NCBI GenBank assembly: GCA_031256955.1
Contig: JAIRPP010000016.1
Coordinates: 169,345 to 233,344 of the forward strand
Length of the DNA: 64,000 bases
Reading direction: 5' to 3'
DNA from: Candidatus Methanoplasma sp.
Lineage (GTDB): Archaea; Thermoplasmatota; Thermoplasmata; Methanomassiliicoccales; Methanomethylophilaceae
Position numbers and translations under genes: made by a program. The notes beneath the pieces are model-generated. The model searched no databases, was not told the origin of the DNA, and was given only the letters and a program-made list of their open reading frames with translations. Shown piece by piece: positions 25,194 to 33,632 of the stretch (position 1 is its first letter; every line of letters starts with the position of its first letter).

Positions 25194-27170
25194 ATGGCCC
25201 GAAGCAACGCCGCGCACGGCAAAGAGACGCTCCTCTGGTGCGATTCATGCGGGACGCTGCTGCTGGGGGGCTCGTGCTCGAGGTGCGGGTCCGGGGGGAG
25301 GGCGTTCGAGATCAACAGCCCCGGCGACATACGGCCCTGCATGGGCGACGGGGAGGCCCTCGTCAGGGGGCTCTTCGAGGACGCGTTCGGGACCTCGTCC
25401 TTCATCGACGGCAGGATGGTCTTCCTCAACAAGCTCCCGGGGGAGGACAGGGCCGACGAGATCGTGGCGCACGGGGAGGTTGTCGGGGCGCTCAGGTTCG
25501 ACCTGAGGGATTCCCGGATGCGCCTGGACCTCAGGCAGGCGGGGGCGGAGATGATCGCCGGCTCCGCGACCAAAGGCGTAGTGTCCATAAGCGGCGCCCC
25601 CGGCCATCTCAAGGGCAAGGCCCTGCCGGGATCGTGCGTCTCTTCCGTTTCGGGGGAGTTCGCAGAGGGGGACCCGATCATAATTAAGAAGGGGTCCAAG
25701 ACGGGCTGCGGGGTCGCGCTGTCGCCGTCGGATTCCATGAGGGAGGCGGAGAGGGCGCTCAGGGTCCGCGGCCTGGAGGCGCCCGCCCCCAGGCCGGCGT
25801 CGCCCCCGTCCGGCAGGAGGGAGTTCGTGGAGGCGAACAGGGCGCGCCTGGAGTCCCTGGAGTCGTCCGCCGCCAGCGACGTGAAGTCGTTCATGAGGGG
25901 CAAGAGGCAGCCCCTGACCGTGTCGTTCTCGGGCGGGAAGGACTCCCTGGCCGCCTACGGCGTCGCCGCCAGGGCCTGCGGGCCCCCCGAGCTGCTGTTC
26001 ATAGACACCGGCCTGGAGTTCCCGGAGACGGTCGAGTACGCGGAGAGGTTCGCGAGGGAGAACGGGCTGGCCCTCCGCAAGGCGGAGGCGGGGAGCGCGT
26101 TCTGGGACAACGTCGATTCGTTCGGCCCCCCGGCCAAGGACTTCAGGTGGTGCTGCAAGGTCTGCAAGCTGGGCCCCATGGCGGATCTGATATCCAGGGA
26201 GTACCCGGGCGGGACGGTGACCGTCGAGGGGAACCGCGCGCTGGAGTCGTTCGCCAGGGCCAAGACGGGCTTCGTGTCCAAGAACCCGTTCGTGCCCGGG
26301 CAGACCAACCTGAACCCGGTGAGGTCCTGGTCGGCGGCGGAGGTGTGGGGATACATATGGATGAGGGGGCTGGACTACAACCCCCTGTACGAGAGGGACT
26401 TCGAGAGGATAGGCTGCCACCTGTGCGCCTCGTGCCTCGCCAGCGAATGGAAGAACGCGGAGAGGCTCCACCCGGGGGAGCACGGGAGGTGGGAGGGGTA
26501 CCTGAGGAGGTACGCGGAGGAGAGGGGGCTCCCCCCCGAGTACGCGAGCATGGGCTTCTGGAGGTGGAAGTCGCTCCCGCCCAAGATGCTGGCCCTGGCG
26601 GGGGAGCTGGGGCTGAGGATGGAGCCCTCCCGGAAGGGGGAGCCGGCCCTGAGGATGCTGAAGGGCGCCTCCCCGTGCGCCTCGGGCGGGTTCTCGATAG
26701 AGGCGGTGGCGTCGTTCCCGTCGGCGAGGGACTTCTCCTACGTGGGCGACGCGCTGAGCACCGTGGGCGAGGCGAGGGTGTCGCAGGAGTTCGAGATGGC
26801 CGTGGCGAAGACGCGGGAGGGGAGGGCGCGCGTCTTCGGCGGAGGCCAGATATCCGTCACGGCGGGATCCGCGGGAGAGGCGGAGAGGGTCTTCGAGAAG
26901 GCCCTGAAGGCGGTGGCGAGGGCAGAGATGTGCACCGAGTGCGGGATATGCGCGAAGGCGTGCCCCCGCCGCGCCATAAGGATCTCCGGCGGGATGCGCG
27001 TGGACCCCGAGAGGTGCAACAGGTGCGGGAAGTGCGAGAAGGCGTGCATGCTGTCCCACTACTTCGACAAGCTCATGGCGGGCTCCGGGGCGCGGCATGG
27101 GCGGGGCGGGGGGCGGGACGCGCCGGCGCGCAGGGGCGGCGAGCGCGGGGCGGGGCGGAGGCCCCGCTGA
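25194..27170 (+). CDS. PAPS-reductase-family PP-loop protein with zinc ribbon, PUA-like and ferredoxin domains
   Basis: 658 aa. Order of parts: zinc ribbon (CDSCG...CSRCG, residues 16-32), PUA-like RNA/nucleotide-binding region (about 120-180), PP-loop ATP site SFSGGKDSLA (about 245), PAPS-reductase core with cysteines (CCKVC, CHLCASC), and a C-terminal 2x[4Fe-4S] ferredoxin (CTECGICAKACP, CNRCGKCEKACM). The tail is R/G-rich. Homologues occur in many methanogens; they may activate a sulfur or nucleotide substrate rather than assimilate sulfate. The true substrate is unknown. Leaderless start at 25194. Confidence 0.8.
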   Translation: MARSNAAHGKETLLWCDSCGTLLLGGSCSRCGSGGRAFEINSPGDIRPCMGDGEALVRGLFEDAFGTSSFIDGRMVFLNKLPGEDRADEIVAHGEVVGALRFDLRDSRMRLDLRQAGAEMIAGSATKGVVSISGAPGHLKGKALPGSCVSSVSGEFAEGDPIIIKKGSKTGCGVALSPSDSMREAERALRVRGLEAPAPRPASPPSGRREFVEANRARLESLESSAASDVKSFMRGKRQPLTVSFSGGKDSLAAYGVAARACGPPELLFIDTGLEFPETVEYAERFARENGLALRKAEAGSAFWDNVDSFGPPAKDFRWCCKVCKLGPMADLISREYPGGTVTVEGNRALESFARAKTGFVSKNPFVPGQTNLNPVRSWSAAEVWGYIWMRGLDYNPLYERDFERIGCHLCASCLASEWKNAERLHPGEHGRWEGYLRRYAEERGLPPEYASMGFWRWKSLPPKMLALAGELGLRMEPSRKGEPALRMLKGASPCASGGFSIEAVASFPSARDFSYVGDALSTVGEARVSQEFEMAVAKTREGRARVFGGGQISVTAGSAGEAERVFEKALKAVARAEMCTECGICAKACPRRAIRISGGMRVDPERCNRCGKCEKACMLSHYFDKLMAGSGARHGRGGGRDAPARRGGERGAGRRPR

Positions 27171-27184
27171 CGCGGGGCCTCTGC
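27155..27184 (+). terminator. Hairpin spanning the stop codon of the PP-loop protein gene
   Basis: GGCCCCGC and GCGGGGCC form an 8-bp stem with the TGA stop in the loop, extendable with GCGGA/TCTGC-like pairing. No clear T-tract follows, so it may act as a 3'-end stabiliser or weak terminator facing the defence island. Confidence 0.4.
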
Positions 27185-27208
27185 CATTATCGCTTCCCGC
27201 TGTCCCGC

Positions 27209-28258
27209 TCATCCTTTATTGAGCGCATCGATGCATACGTTCCAGATTCTCTTCAATCCGAGCATGGCGTGATTCATCGCGCTCTTCCGACCTATCTTCT
27301 TCTCTGAGGCTATAGCTATCGCGTTCACGGTATCGTCGCAGATTGATCCAAGGGATTCGATTGCTTTTGCGAGCCTCTCGCCGACTGCATCGCCGTCCTC
27401 GATATTCGAGAAGGATTCGTGCGCCCTCTCCACCCGGTCCCAGTTCTCTAAGACGAAACCACGGACCATATCGCTCAAGGCGGGATAGAAATCTGGAGGC
27501 AACTTGAATAAGCTGATCTTTGGAAGTTCGCTCCTCCTGGCATTGAAGATGTCATCGATCTCGATGAACATGTCCAGTAGCTCGCCATACTCCCTCGTCC
27601 ATGGATAGAGGATGACCGCATCAGAGATGCATAACTGTATAACAGACAGCGCCTCAAAACACAGGTTCCAATCCGCCTCCTTGCCGGCATCGAACAGATC
27701 CTTCAATTGCTCGACCATTTGGCTGTCGCTGGAGTCTTCGAAGAACTTATCGACTATTTCGGACTCTTTCACGATTCTGTCGAGCAGCAGGTCTATGTCC
27801 TCTTCGCTTATATCGGATGCAGTGAACTCGCTGAAATCTTTCAGAGTAGAGTTGGTGACCTCCTGGAGGAAGATCCACCCGTGCTCCGCTTTTTCATCGG
27901 CGCTCATGCCCTCGGCGGCCCTCTCGAAGCAGTCCCATGCCTCTCCGAGCCTCCATTCTTCCCCGTCGCGGATCGATGCGCACGCCTTGAACAGCCAGCC
28001 CATGCCGTTCTCCGTGTCCTGCTCCAGGATCTTGTCCGCATACTTCTCCACGGACCTGTAGTTCTCGGATTCGATCGCCAGGAGCCCGAGCTTGATCCAG
28101 TTCTCGAACGTCTTGGAATGGTCTATCTCCACCTTGCTTTTGACGGACTCCTGCAAAAGGACCTTGTGCCCACAATGCATGCAGAACCCGAACTCCCTCT
28201 TGTCGTCCAGCTGTATGTCGCCGCCGCAGTTGGGGCATCTCAAGGATATCAGAGCCAT
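27209..28258 (-). CDS. Zinc-ribbon protein with helical (TPR-like) body, possibly part of the Pycsar locus
   Basis: 349 aa from ATG 28258, preceded by GTGAGGAG; ATG 28279 is a longer alternative. Zinc ribbon CPNCGG...CMHCGH at residues 7-30, then an all-helical body with TPR-like composition (NWIKLGLLAIESENYRSVEKYADKILEQD). No catalytic motif seen. It is the last gene of a same-strand run after the effector and the nucleotide cyclase (87-base gap), and its DNA is visibly AT-richer than the flanks, as is the cyclase. No function is recognised; an accessory defence role is inferred only from position. Confidence 0.7.
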   Translation of the reverse strand: MALISLRCPNCGGDIQLDDKREFGFCMHCGHKVLLQESVKSKVEIDHSKTFENWIKLGLLAIESENYRSVEKYADKILEQDTENGMGWLFKACASIRDGEEWRLGEAWDCFERAAEGMSADEKAEHGWIFLQEVTNSTLKDFSEFTASDISEEDIDLLLDRIVKESEIVDKFFEDSSDSQMVEQLKDLFDAGKEADWNLCFEALSVIQLCISDAVILYPWTREYGELLDMFIEIDDIFNARRSELPKISLFKLPPDFYPALSDMVRGFVLENWDRVERAHESFSNIEDGDAVGERLAKAIESLGSICDDTVNAIAIASEKKIGRKSAMNHAMLGLKRIWNVCIDALNKG

Positions 28259-28345
28259 CTCCTCACACCCTCGGAACATTCTTTTCTCTTCTCATGCTTC
28301 CGCTCTGTTCTCCACACATGTATCCACCTTCCTCTGATCGGTGCG

Positions 28346-29041
28346 TCATTCATAGTGCAAATCGCTGGTGTACGCCACCCCAATGCCTTTGATGCCCCTC
28401 TGTTCGAATGAATCTGGATCGTATCCCATGCCGACCGCCGCGTCGTACACTTCCTCTGATACGACGATAGGCATGGCACCGTTCTTCGATCCCGCGTCGG
28501 CCATATTCGACGCGAGCGCCGCCGCCTCCCCTATCCACACGAAATCCGAGATGCCCTGGTCCGCCGATCCTGCTTCGATGACCAGAACTTCGCCGCAGCT
28601 GACTCCGATGCCGTATCGCAACGGGACCCCGATATCGTTTCTTCTGAACTCCTCGTTTATCATTTTCAGCGCGGAGTTGACGGCGACGGCCTTGTTCATT
28701 ACGCCGTATATCCTCGAATCGTTCGGCATATAATAGATCCCATAGACGCAATCCCCCCTCACTCCGATCTCCTTGAACCCTTTGGCCTCCTTCAAGATTC
28801 TGACGGTTTCCGAGACGAAGCAGCGAATCTGCCTCGCGACGACTCTCCGCTTCGAGTATTTTCCGGAAAACAGCTTCGTCGAGCTCCTCAGGTCTACGAA
28901 GATGCTGACGACGTTCGTGTAGATCCCCTCGTTGCTTTCTAGGACGAGATATTCGGGCAACACGGCTTTTGCGTTGCAGTCTGGTTGCGCGATGACCATC
29001 CTAACGCGCAGCCTGGCTTTGTCTAAGTCGTATCGGGCCAT
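28346..29041 (-). CDS. Class III nucleotide cyclase, Pycsar (PycC-like)
   Basis: 231 aa. Single catalytic domain: first metal aspartate in SIFVDLRSST (near residue 50), second in RGDCVYGIYY, then RYGIGVSCGEVLVIEAG and SDFVWIGEAAALASNMADAG. The spacing and the GDCV and VWIG motifs match bacterial Pycsar pyrimidine cyclases, which make cCMP or cUMP on phage infection (family knowledge). Only 5 bases separate it from the effector stop, with GGTGA before the ATG. Cytosolic. The alternative is a generic adenylate cyclase, but the coupled effector argues for Pycsar. Confidence 0.8.
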   Translation of the reverse strand: MARYDLDKARLRVRMVIAQPDCNAKAVLPEYLVLESNEGIYTNVVSIFVDLRSSTKLFSGKYSKRRVVARQIRCFVSETVRILKEAKGFKEIGVRGDCVYGIYYMPNDSRIYGVMNKAVAVNSALKMINEEFRRNDIGVPLRYGIGVSCGEVLVIEAGSADQGISDFVWIGEAAALASNMADAGSKNGAMPIVVSEEVYDAAVGMGYDPDSFEQRGIKGIGVAYTSDLHYE

Positions 29042-29046
29042 GCGCG

Positions 29047-29608
29047 TCACCACATCGCTCCGATCGCGGCGAGCATCGCTAAGGATGCTATGCCCGCAGA
29101 TTCGATCGCTATGCCCCTCTTGAGCCAGATATACTTCTTTTCACAGATCTTCGCGTTTATATGCGCCTGTGAAACCAGGTCATCGAGGCGCTCTTCGTCC
29201 GTCCTGGACCTTACCGCGTTCAGAAAGCCGCCGAAATCGGTCTTGGATATGCTTTTAAAATACAGCAAGGAGCCTGTGGCGAGGCTCTCGGGCTCTTCCC
29301 CCCCCCCCTGAATTCCTTACGGGATCCGTCCTTGGGAATAGAACGAAAAACAGCGCGATCATGCCGGCGGCCATGATCGCGACCGCGACGACAAGCGCGA
29401 CGGTCAGCGCGCCGTCGGCGATGTCGCGCAGACGACCGAATCCGCCTGAGAGCAAGATCGCCAAGGCGACCCCGGAAGACGCCAGGATCACGGAGCTCTT
29501 GCGATCGGCCTCCATGATGGAATTGACTATGCGGCACAGAGTCCACTCCGCGTCTCTGATCTTCGCTCTGAGATCGATGACTTCCGGTTCGCCCCTGCCC
29601 TCGGTCAC
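29047..29608 (-). pseudogene. Pycsar transmembrane effector (PycTM/DUF5706-like), out of frame at an 11-G tract
   Basis: Starts at GTG 29608, about 26 bases after a TATA element (29627-29637). Frame 1 gives a helical region IRDAEWTLCRIVNSIMEADRKSS and two membrane helices, then reaches G11 (29298-29308) and stops at 29255. The rest (SLLYFKSISKTDFGGF ... AKICEKKYIWLKRG plus a last membrane helix) is in another frame. With 10 or 13 G the whole 186-aa (10-G) protein is restored. Family effectors bind cyclic pyrimidine nucleotides and disrupt the membrane. A phase-variable gene caught OFF, or a homopolymer error. Confidence 0.75.
29298..29308 (-). repeat. Poly-G (11) homopolymer inside the effector gene
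   Basis: Eleven consecutive C on the plus strand, read as G11 in the coding strand. It sits exactly at the frame break between the second membrane helix and the LLYF segment. This is the kind of tract used for slipped-strand phase variation. Confidence 0.85.
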
Positions 29609-29638
29609 GATGCTGAATCGGAAAGTCCGATTTAAGGG

Positions 29639-29969
29639 TTGTCGCGCCGGGAGCCCGGCCACGTCCCCGCCCCCCTGAGCGGACGGCCCGGGAGCGCGGA
29701 GGGTAGCGATGAAGATACGAGATTTATGTGGCTCTTCGGACATGCGGCAGCCGCGGGTGCCCGCCGGGATCCCGGCGGGAGGGAAGCGAGAAGCAGGCGC
29801 GCTCGCCCCCTTCTACGCCGCCCGCATCCAAGCCGCGCGTTTGGTCGCGCCCGTTTCCGCCATATCCCGATCGGGCGGCGGGGCGCTCCCCGGATCAATA
29901 TTACTTTTAGAATAATTATATCAAGAAATATTATATTGATACTATTTTCTACCATTCAGATGTGAAAAT
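29639..29969. other. Gene-free stretch between the defence island and the ABC operon
   Basis: No convincing gene: short frames here have arginine/proline-rich, unrelated translations. The first 250 bases are GC-rich; the last 80 are AT-rich and hold a TATA-like ATATTATATTG. An 8-bp inverted repeat ATCAATAT (29894-29901) / ATATTGAT (29933-29940) brackets the AT-rich part and may be a regulator site for the following operon. Confidence 0.5.
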
Positions 29970-30398
29970 ATGGTAAATCTCTGCGCAAGAGTCGCCCCGT
30001 CCGCGGCGGTCGCCGCCATAGGGATCCTGATCGCCTTCGGCCCCCAGCCCGGGAGCCTGTTCGGGGTCTGCGAGCCGGGCGAGATGAAGATGGTCTGCTA
30101 CTACACGGCGAAGGCGGAGCTCTGGATCGGCCTCTCCGTCGCCGCCCTCGGGATCCTGTCCGCCGCCGCGTCCCTTCGCGGCCGGGGCGGCGTCGCCGCG
30201 GGGATCTTTATCTCGGCCGCCGTCGCCTCCGCCCTGGCCGCCGCAGTCGTCCTCTCCATAGGCATCTGCGGGAGCCAGATGATGCACTGCCACGACCCCG
30301 CCTTGCCCGCGCCGCAGGCGATACTCGCCCTGGCCGTCATAGCCGCCCTGGCGTCCGCCGCGGGCGCCCGCCTGTCCGTTGAGAGGAGAGGGGACTGA
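29970..30398 (+). CDS. DUF4418 family membrane protein
   Basis: 142 aa, four membrane helices, with cysteines typical of DUF4418: GVCEPGEMKMVCYYTAKAE and GICGSQMMHCHDPAL. The family is repeatedly found next to MacB-type ABC exporters, as here; the permease start overlaps its stop (TGATG). It probably forms part of the transporter. The AT-rich promoter lies about 35 bases upstream. Confidence 0.85.
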   Translation: MVNLCARVAPSAAVAAIGILIAFGPQPGSLFGVCEPGEMKMVCYYTAKAELWIGLSVAALGILSAAASLRGRGGVAAGIFISAAVASALAAAVVLSIGICGSQMMHCHDPALPAPQAILALAVIAALASAAGARLSVERRGD

Positions 30399-31594
30399 TG
30401 GGCGGGAGGCCTCTCTTCCTGAGCAACATCGCCGCGAGGCCGTTCAGGTCCGCGGGCATGATGGCGGTCGCCGCCGCGCTCTCATTCGCGCTCCTATCGG
30501 GCTCCGTGCTGGTCATGAGCCTGAACAACGGGGCGGAGAGCGTCGAGAAGAGGCTCGGGGCGGACCTCATGGTCGTGCCCAGGGGGAGCGGCTACCAGGC
30601 GGAGGACATCCTCATAAAAGGCGAGCCGGGCGCGTTCTACATGGACGCGTCCGTGGAGGAGAGCCTCAGGGGCGTCCGCGGGGTCTCCGCCATATCCTCC
30701 CAGTTCTTCCTGGCCACGGTCTCCGACGCGGAGTGCTGCGAGTTCCCGGTGCAGCTGATATCCTTCGACGAGGGGACCGACTTCACGGTCTCCCCGTGGA
30801 TGCGGGAATCCTACGGCGGGAGCGTCGGCTTCGGCGAGCTGGTTGTCGGGAGCGAGATATCCGTCTCCGGCGGGAAGGTCAGGCTGTTCGGGTCGGACCA
30901 TCCGGTCGCCGCCAGGCTGAGCGCGTCCGGGACGGGGCTGGACACGGCGATATTCATGACCTCGGAGACCATGAGGGCGGTCGCCGCCGAGGCGGGCCAG
31001 AGGGGGTACCTCCTGGCCGCCGCGGGCGGGATGGATTCGCAGGTCTCCGCCGTCCTGATAAAGGCGGAGCCGGGGTACGACCCCAGGTTCATAGCCGAGG
31101 ACATAGCCATGTCGGGGCTGCAGGTGGACGTGGTCATGTCGAAGAGCGTCGCGGCGGGGCTCGCCATGCAGATGGGGGCCCTCATAGGGTACATAGGCGT
31201 CTTCGAGGCGATGCTGTGGATCCTGGCCCTGGTGGTCCTGGGGGCGCTGTTCTCCGTGAGCGTCAACGAGCGCAAGAGGGAGTTCGCGGTGCTCAGGATG
31301 ATCGGCGCGTCCAGGGGAGGGCTGGCGCGCCTGGTCCTCTCGGAGTCGCTGGCGATAGGCCTGTCGGGCGCGATCATAGGGGCGATCCTCGCCGCCGCGT
31401 TCGTCCTGCCGTTCAGCGGCGGGATAGGCGATGCGACGGGGCTCCCGTACGTGTCCCCTCCGGCCGCCAGGGTCCTGGAGGCGTTCGCGCTGTCCGTGCT
31501 GGCCGCCGCCGCGGCGGGCCCGCTGACCGCGGTCTGGTCCGCGCGCAGGATAGGGAGGTCCGAGACGCACGCCGCTTTCGCGGAGGGGAACTGA
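30398..31594 (+). CDS. ABC transporter permease, FtsX/MacB type
   Basis: 398 aa. One N-terminal membrane helix (residues about 17-43), a large extracytoplasmic domain (about 45-260), then three C-terminal helices with the FtsX-like coupling segment NERKREFAVLRMIGASRGGLARLV. This is the mechanotransmission design of MacB exporters: it moves or releases substrate outside the membrane rather than through a channel. Substrate unknown. Coupled to genes on both sides by TGATG overlaps. Confidence 0.88.
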   Translation: MGGRPLFLSNIAARPFRSAGMMAVAAALSFALLSGSVLVMSLNNGAESVEKRLGADLMVVPRGSGYQAEDILIKGEPGAFYMDASVEESLRGVRGVSAISSQFFLATVSDAECCEFPVQLISFDEGTDFTVSPWMRESYGGSVGFGELVVGSEISVSGGKVRLFGSDHPVAARLSASGTGLDTAIFMTSETMRAVAAEAGQRGYLLAAAGGMDSQVSAVLIKAEPGYDPRFIAEDIAMSGLQVDVVMSKSVAAGLAMQMGALIGYIGVFEAMLWILALVVLGALFSVSVNERKREFAVLRMIGASRGGLARLVLSESLAIGLSGAIIGAILAAAFVLPFSGGIGDATGLPYVSPPAARVLEAFALSVLAAAAAGPLTAVWSARRIGRSETHAAFAEGN

Positions 31595-32268
31595 TGGCTG
31601 CGATCGAGGCTATCGAACTCACGAAGGAGTATTCCGCCGGGGTCAGGCCGTTCAACGCCGTGTCCGGCGCGTCCCTGACGGTCGAGAGGGGGGACTTCGT
31701 CTCCATAATGGGGAAGTCCGGGAGCGGCAAGAGCACGCTCCTGAACCTGATAGCGGGCCTGCTGCGCCCCACGTCCGGGACCGTCCGCGTGAACGGGCGG
31801 GACGTGTCCGCCATGAGCGACGGGGAGGCGTCCCTCGTCAGGAGCGCGGAGATAGGGTACGTGCCCCAGGGGCAGAGCCTCCTCGGCAACATATCCGTGG
31901 CCGAGAACGTGGCCCTCCCGCACATCCTGCGCGGGAGGGGGGCGGGGGACCCGATCCCCCGCGCGATGGATCTGCTGGAGCGCGTGGGCATAGCGGATCT
32001 GGCGGACAGGCTCCCCAGGAGGCTGTCGGGAGGGGAGCAGAGGAGGGCCGCCGTCGCCAGGGCCCTTATGAACTCCCCGTCCGTGGTGATAGCGGACGAG
32101 CCCACCAGCGACCTGGACTCCGAGGCCTCCGCCCTGGTGATGGACCTCCTGGCGGAGATCAGCGGGGAGGGGACCGCCGTGCTGATGGCCACCCACGACC
32201 CCGACGCGGACCGCCGCGGGGGGAGGAGGCTCAGGATGGACGGCGGGAGGCTCTCGGAGACGGGCTGA
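31594..32268 (+). CDS. ABC transporter ATP-binding protein (MacB/LolD type)
   Basis: 224 aa. Walker A GKSGSGKST (residues about 42-50), Q-loop VPQGQS, signature LSGGEQRRAAVARAL, Walker B VVIADEPTSDLD and switch histidine THD. It powers the adjacent FtsX-type permease. The start overlaps the permease stop in TGATG. Confidence 0.93.
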   Translation: MAAIEAIELTKEYSAGVRPFNAVSGASLTVERGDFVSIMGKSGSGKSTLLNLIAGLLRPTSGTVRVNGRDVSAMSDGEASLVRSAEIGYVPQGQSLLGNISVAENVALPHILRGRGAGDPIPRAMDLLERVGIADLADRLPRRLSGGEQRRAAVARALMNSPSVVIADEPTSDLDSEASALVMDLLAEISGEGTAVLMATHDPDADRRGGRRLRMDGGRLSETG

Positions 32269-32296
32269 CCCCCGCGCCCGCCCGCAGGGCCCCCTT

Positions 32297-33031
32297 TCAT
32301 GGGCCCAGGCAGTCCAGCGGGACCTCCGACACCCCGTCGGGGCGGGCGCGGGCCACGCCCCCCGCGGCGCCGACGACCATCAGGAACGACGGGGGCCTCC
32401 CGCCCGCGCCCTCTATCTTGTCCCTGAGCCTGTTGAGGCTCTTGGCGGCCTTGTCGAAATCGTCCACGCCCATCTTGACCTCGGCCGCCCCCCATCTGCC
32501 GTCCCTGAGCTCCACGATCTCGTCGATCTCGAGGCCGCTCGAGTCCCTGTAATGAAAGACGGTCCCGTCGATGGCCGAGGCGTAGACGCACATGTCCCTG
32601 TAGCACATGGATTCGAACAGGGATCCCGCCGTGTTCGGGTCGTCCAGGAGAGCGTCCCTCCCCGCGCCCATCGCGGCGGCGGCCAGCGACGGGTCCGTCA
32701 GGTGCCTCTTGGGAGAGGACCTTAGGCGCGTCCTGGAGCGGAGCCCGGGATCCCACGCGTCCTGCTCCTCTATGAAATATATCTCCTTCAGGGATTCGAT
32801 GTAGCTCCTGACCGTCTGCTCGCTGACGTCGCCGCCCCTCGCGACGTCCGCGGCCACGACGGACGCCTTGGCGTCCGTGGACGCGTTCCTCGCCAGCGAC
32901 CTGATCACGCGCCTCATCGTCTCCGGCTTCCTCCCCGCCCCGGCGGCGGATATATCCTCACGATGGGCGGCGGCCGCGCAGCGCACTGACCTTTTTGCAA
33001 GCCCATCTATTGAATGCGGACACATCTCCAT
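32297..33031 (-). pseudogene. 5'-truncated AAA/DUF4143 ATPase (C-terminal half only)
   Basis: The frame from about 32930 down to 32297 matches the C-terminal half of the intact ATPase at 40344-41630 (SLARNASTDAKAS, SPKRHLTDPSLAAA, LFESMCYRDMCVYAS, LEIDEIVELRDGRWGAAEVKMG, PLDCLGP). The P-loop half is absent; codons before about 32930 show no similarity. The PD-(D/E)XK-like core EID...AAEVKMG is kept. It is a deletion remnant, though an ATG at 33031 keeps an open frame. Confidence 0.75.
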
Positions 33032-33065
33032 CGCGCACTATGCCTTATGCGTATACCTTACGGCA

Positions 33066-33377
33066 TCAGAAGATCAACCATGAATATATCTCCTTATAGT
33101 GACCCCTCATCCTTAACACAAGAACCTCTCCTTCGAACTCTTCGGATGGTACCACTTTGAAGACTAATCTGTGTTTCACATTGATGCGTCGAGAATAGAA
33201 TCCCATCAGATCTGAATTGAGCTTCTCGTATCTAGGAGGATGATAGAAAGGATCTTTCTCCATGGATTTAAGAATCTCGTCCAATTTCTTGCCGTGCCCT
33301 TCGCGCACCAACTCCTCCATATCTTTGACGGCTTGCTTAGAAAGGCTTATGTAATATCCTTTCTGCACTCTCTCCAC
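33066..33377 (-). CDS. YoeB/Txe-family toxin
   Basis: 103 aa. RelE-fold mRNA interferase: SKQAVKDMEEL, PPRYEKLNSDLMGFYSRRINVKHRLVFKV and C-terminal MRGHYKEIYSW, the region of catalytic residues in YoeB. It would cleave mRNA at the ribosome unless bound by the antitoxin. The start is GTG 33377 inside the end of the antitoxin gene (31-base overlap). Confidence 0.9.
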   Translation of the reverse strand: MERVQKGYYISLSKQAVKDMEELVREGHGKKLDEILKSMEKDPFYHPPRYEKLNSDLMGFYSRRINVKHRLVFKVVPSEEFEGEVLVLRMRGHYKEIYSWLIF

Positions 33378-33604
33378 CCCACAAATCCATCAGGGTATTC
33401 TGCCTCCGCTTTTTTTATGGAATCCAGCATCTCTGGGTCCGAGAGTATGTACAGCGTCTCCATGAGCCCGTCCCATGCCTCTTCGCTAATCAGCACAGCG
33501 TTGCCGTTCTTCGTGGTGATCGTATACCTTTCATCATTATTCACGGCACTCTCCAAGATGGCGAAGAAGTCCTTCCTGCATTGTGTGGCATTCACTGTGG
33601 CCAT
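33347..33604 (-). CDS. Phd/YefM-family antitoxin
   Basis: 85 aa from ATG 33604. N-terminal DNA-binding Phd fold (VNATQCRKDFFAILESAVNNDERYTITTKNGNAVLISEEAWDGL) and a C-terminal toxin-binding tail. It binds its own promoter; a 22-bp palindrome sits at 33633-33654. The start lies about 25 bases from the TATA element ATTTATATAATC (33623-33634), so it is probably leaderless. Confidence 0.9.
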   Translation of the reverse strand: MATVNATQCRKDFFAILESAVNNDERYTITTKNGNAVLISEEAWDGLMETLYILSDPEMLDSIKKAEAEYPDGFVGWRECRKDIT

Positions 33605-33632
33605 ACGTGTAGCCATGATGTGCGATTATATA

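Noticed and set aside
29220..29546. Third-frame open stretch through the effector gene
   Set aside because: It is the frame not used by either half of the effector and has no domain match; only the G11 shift explains the two coding halves.
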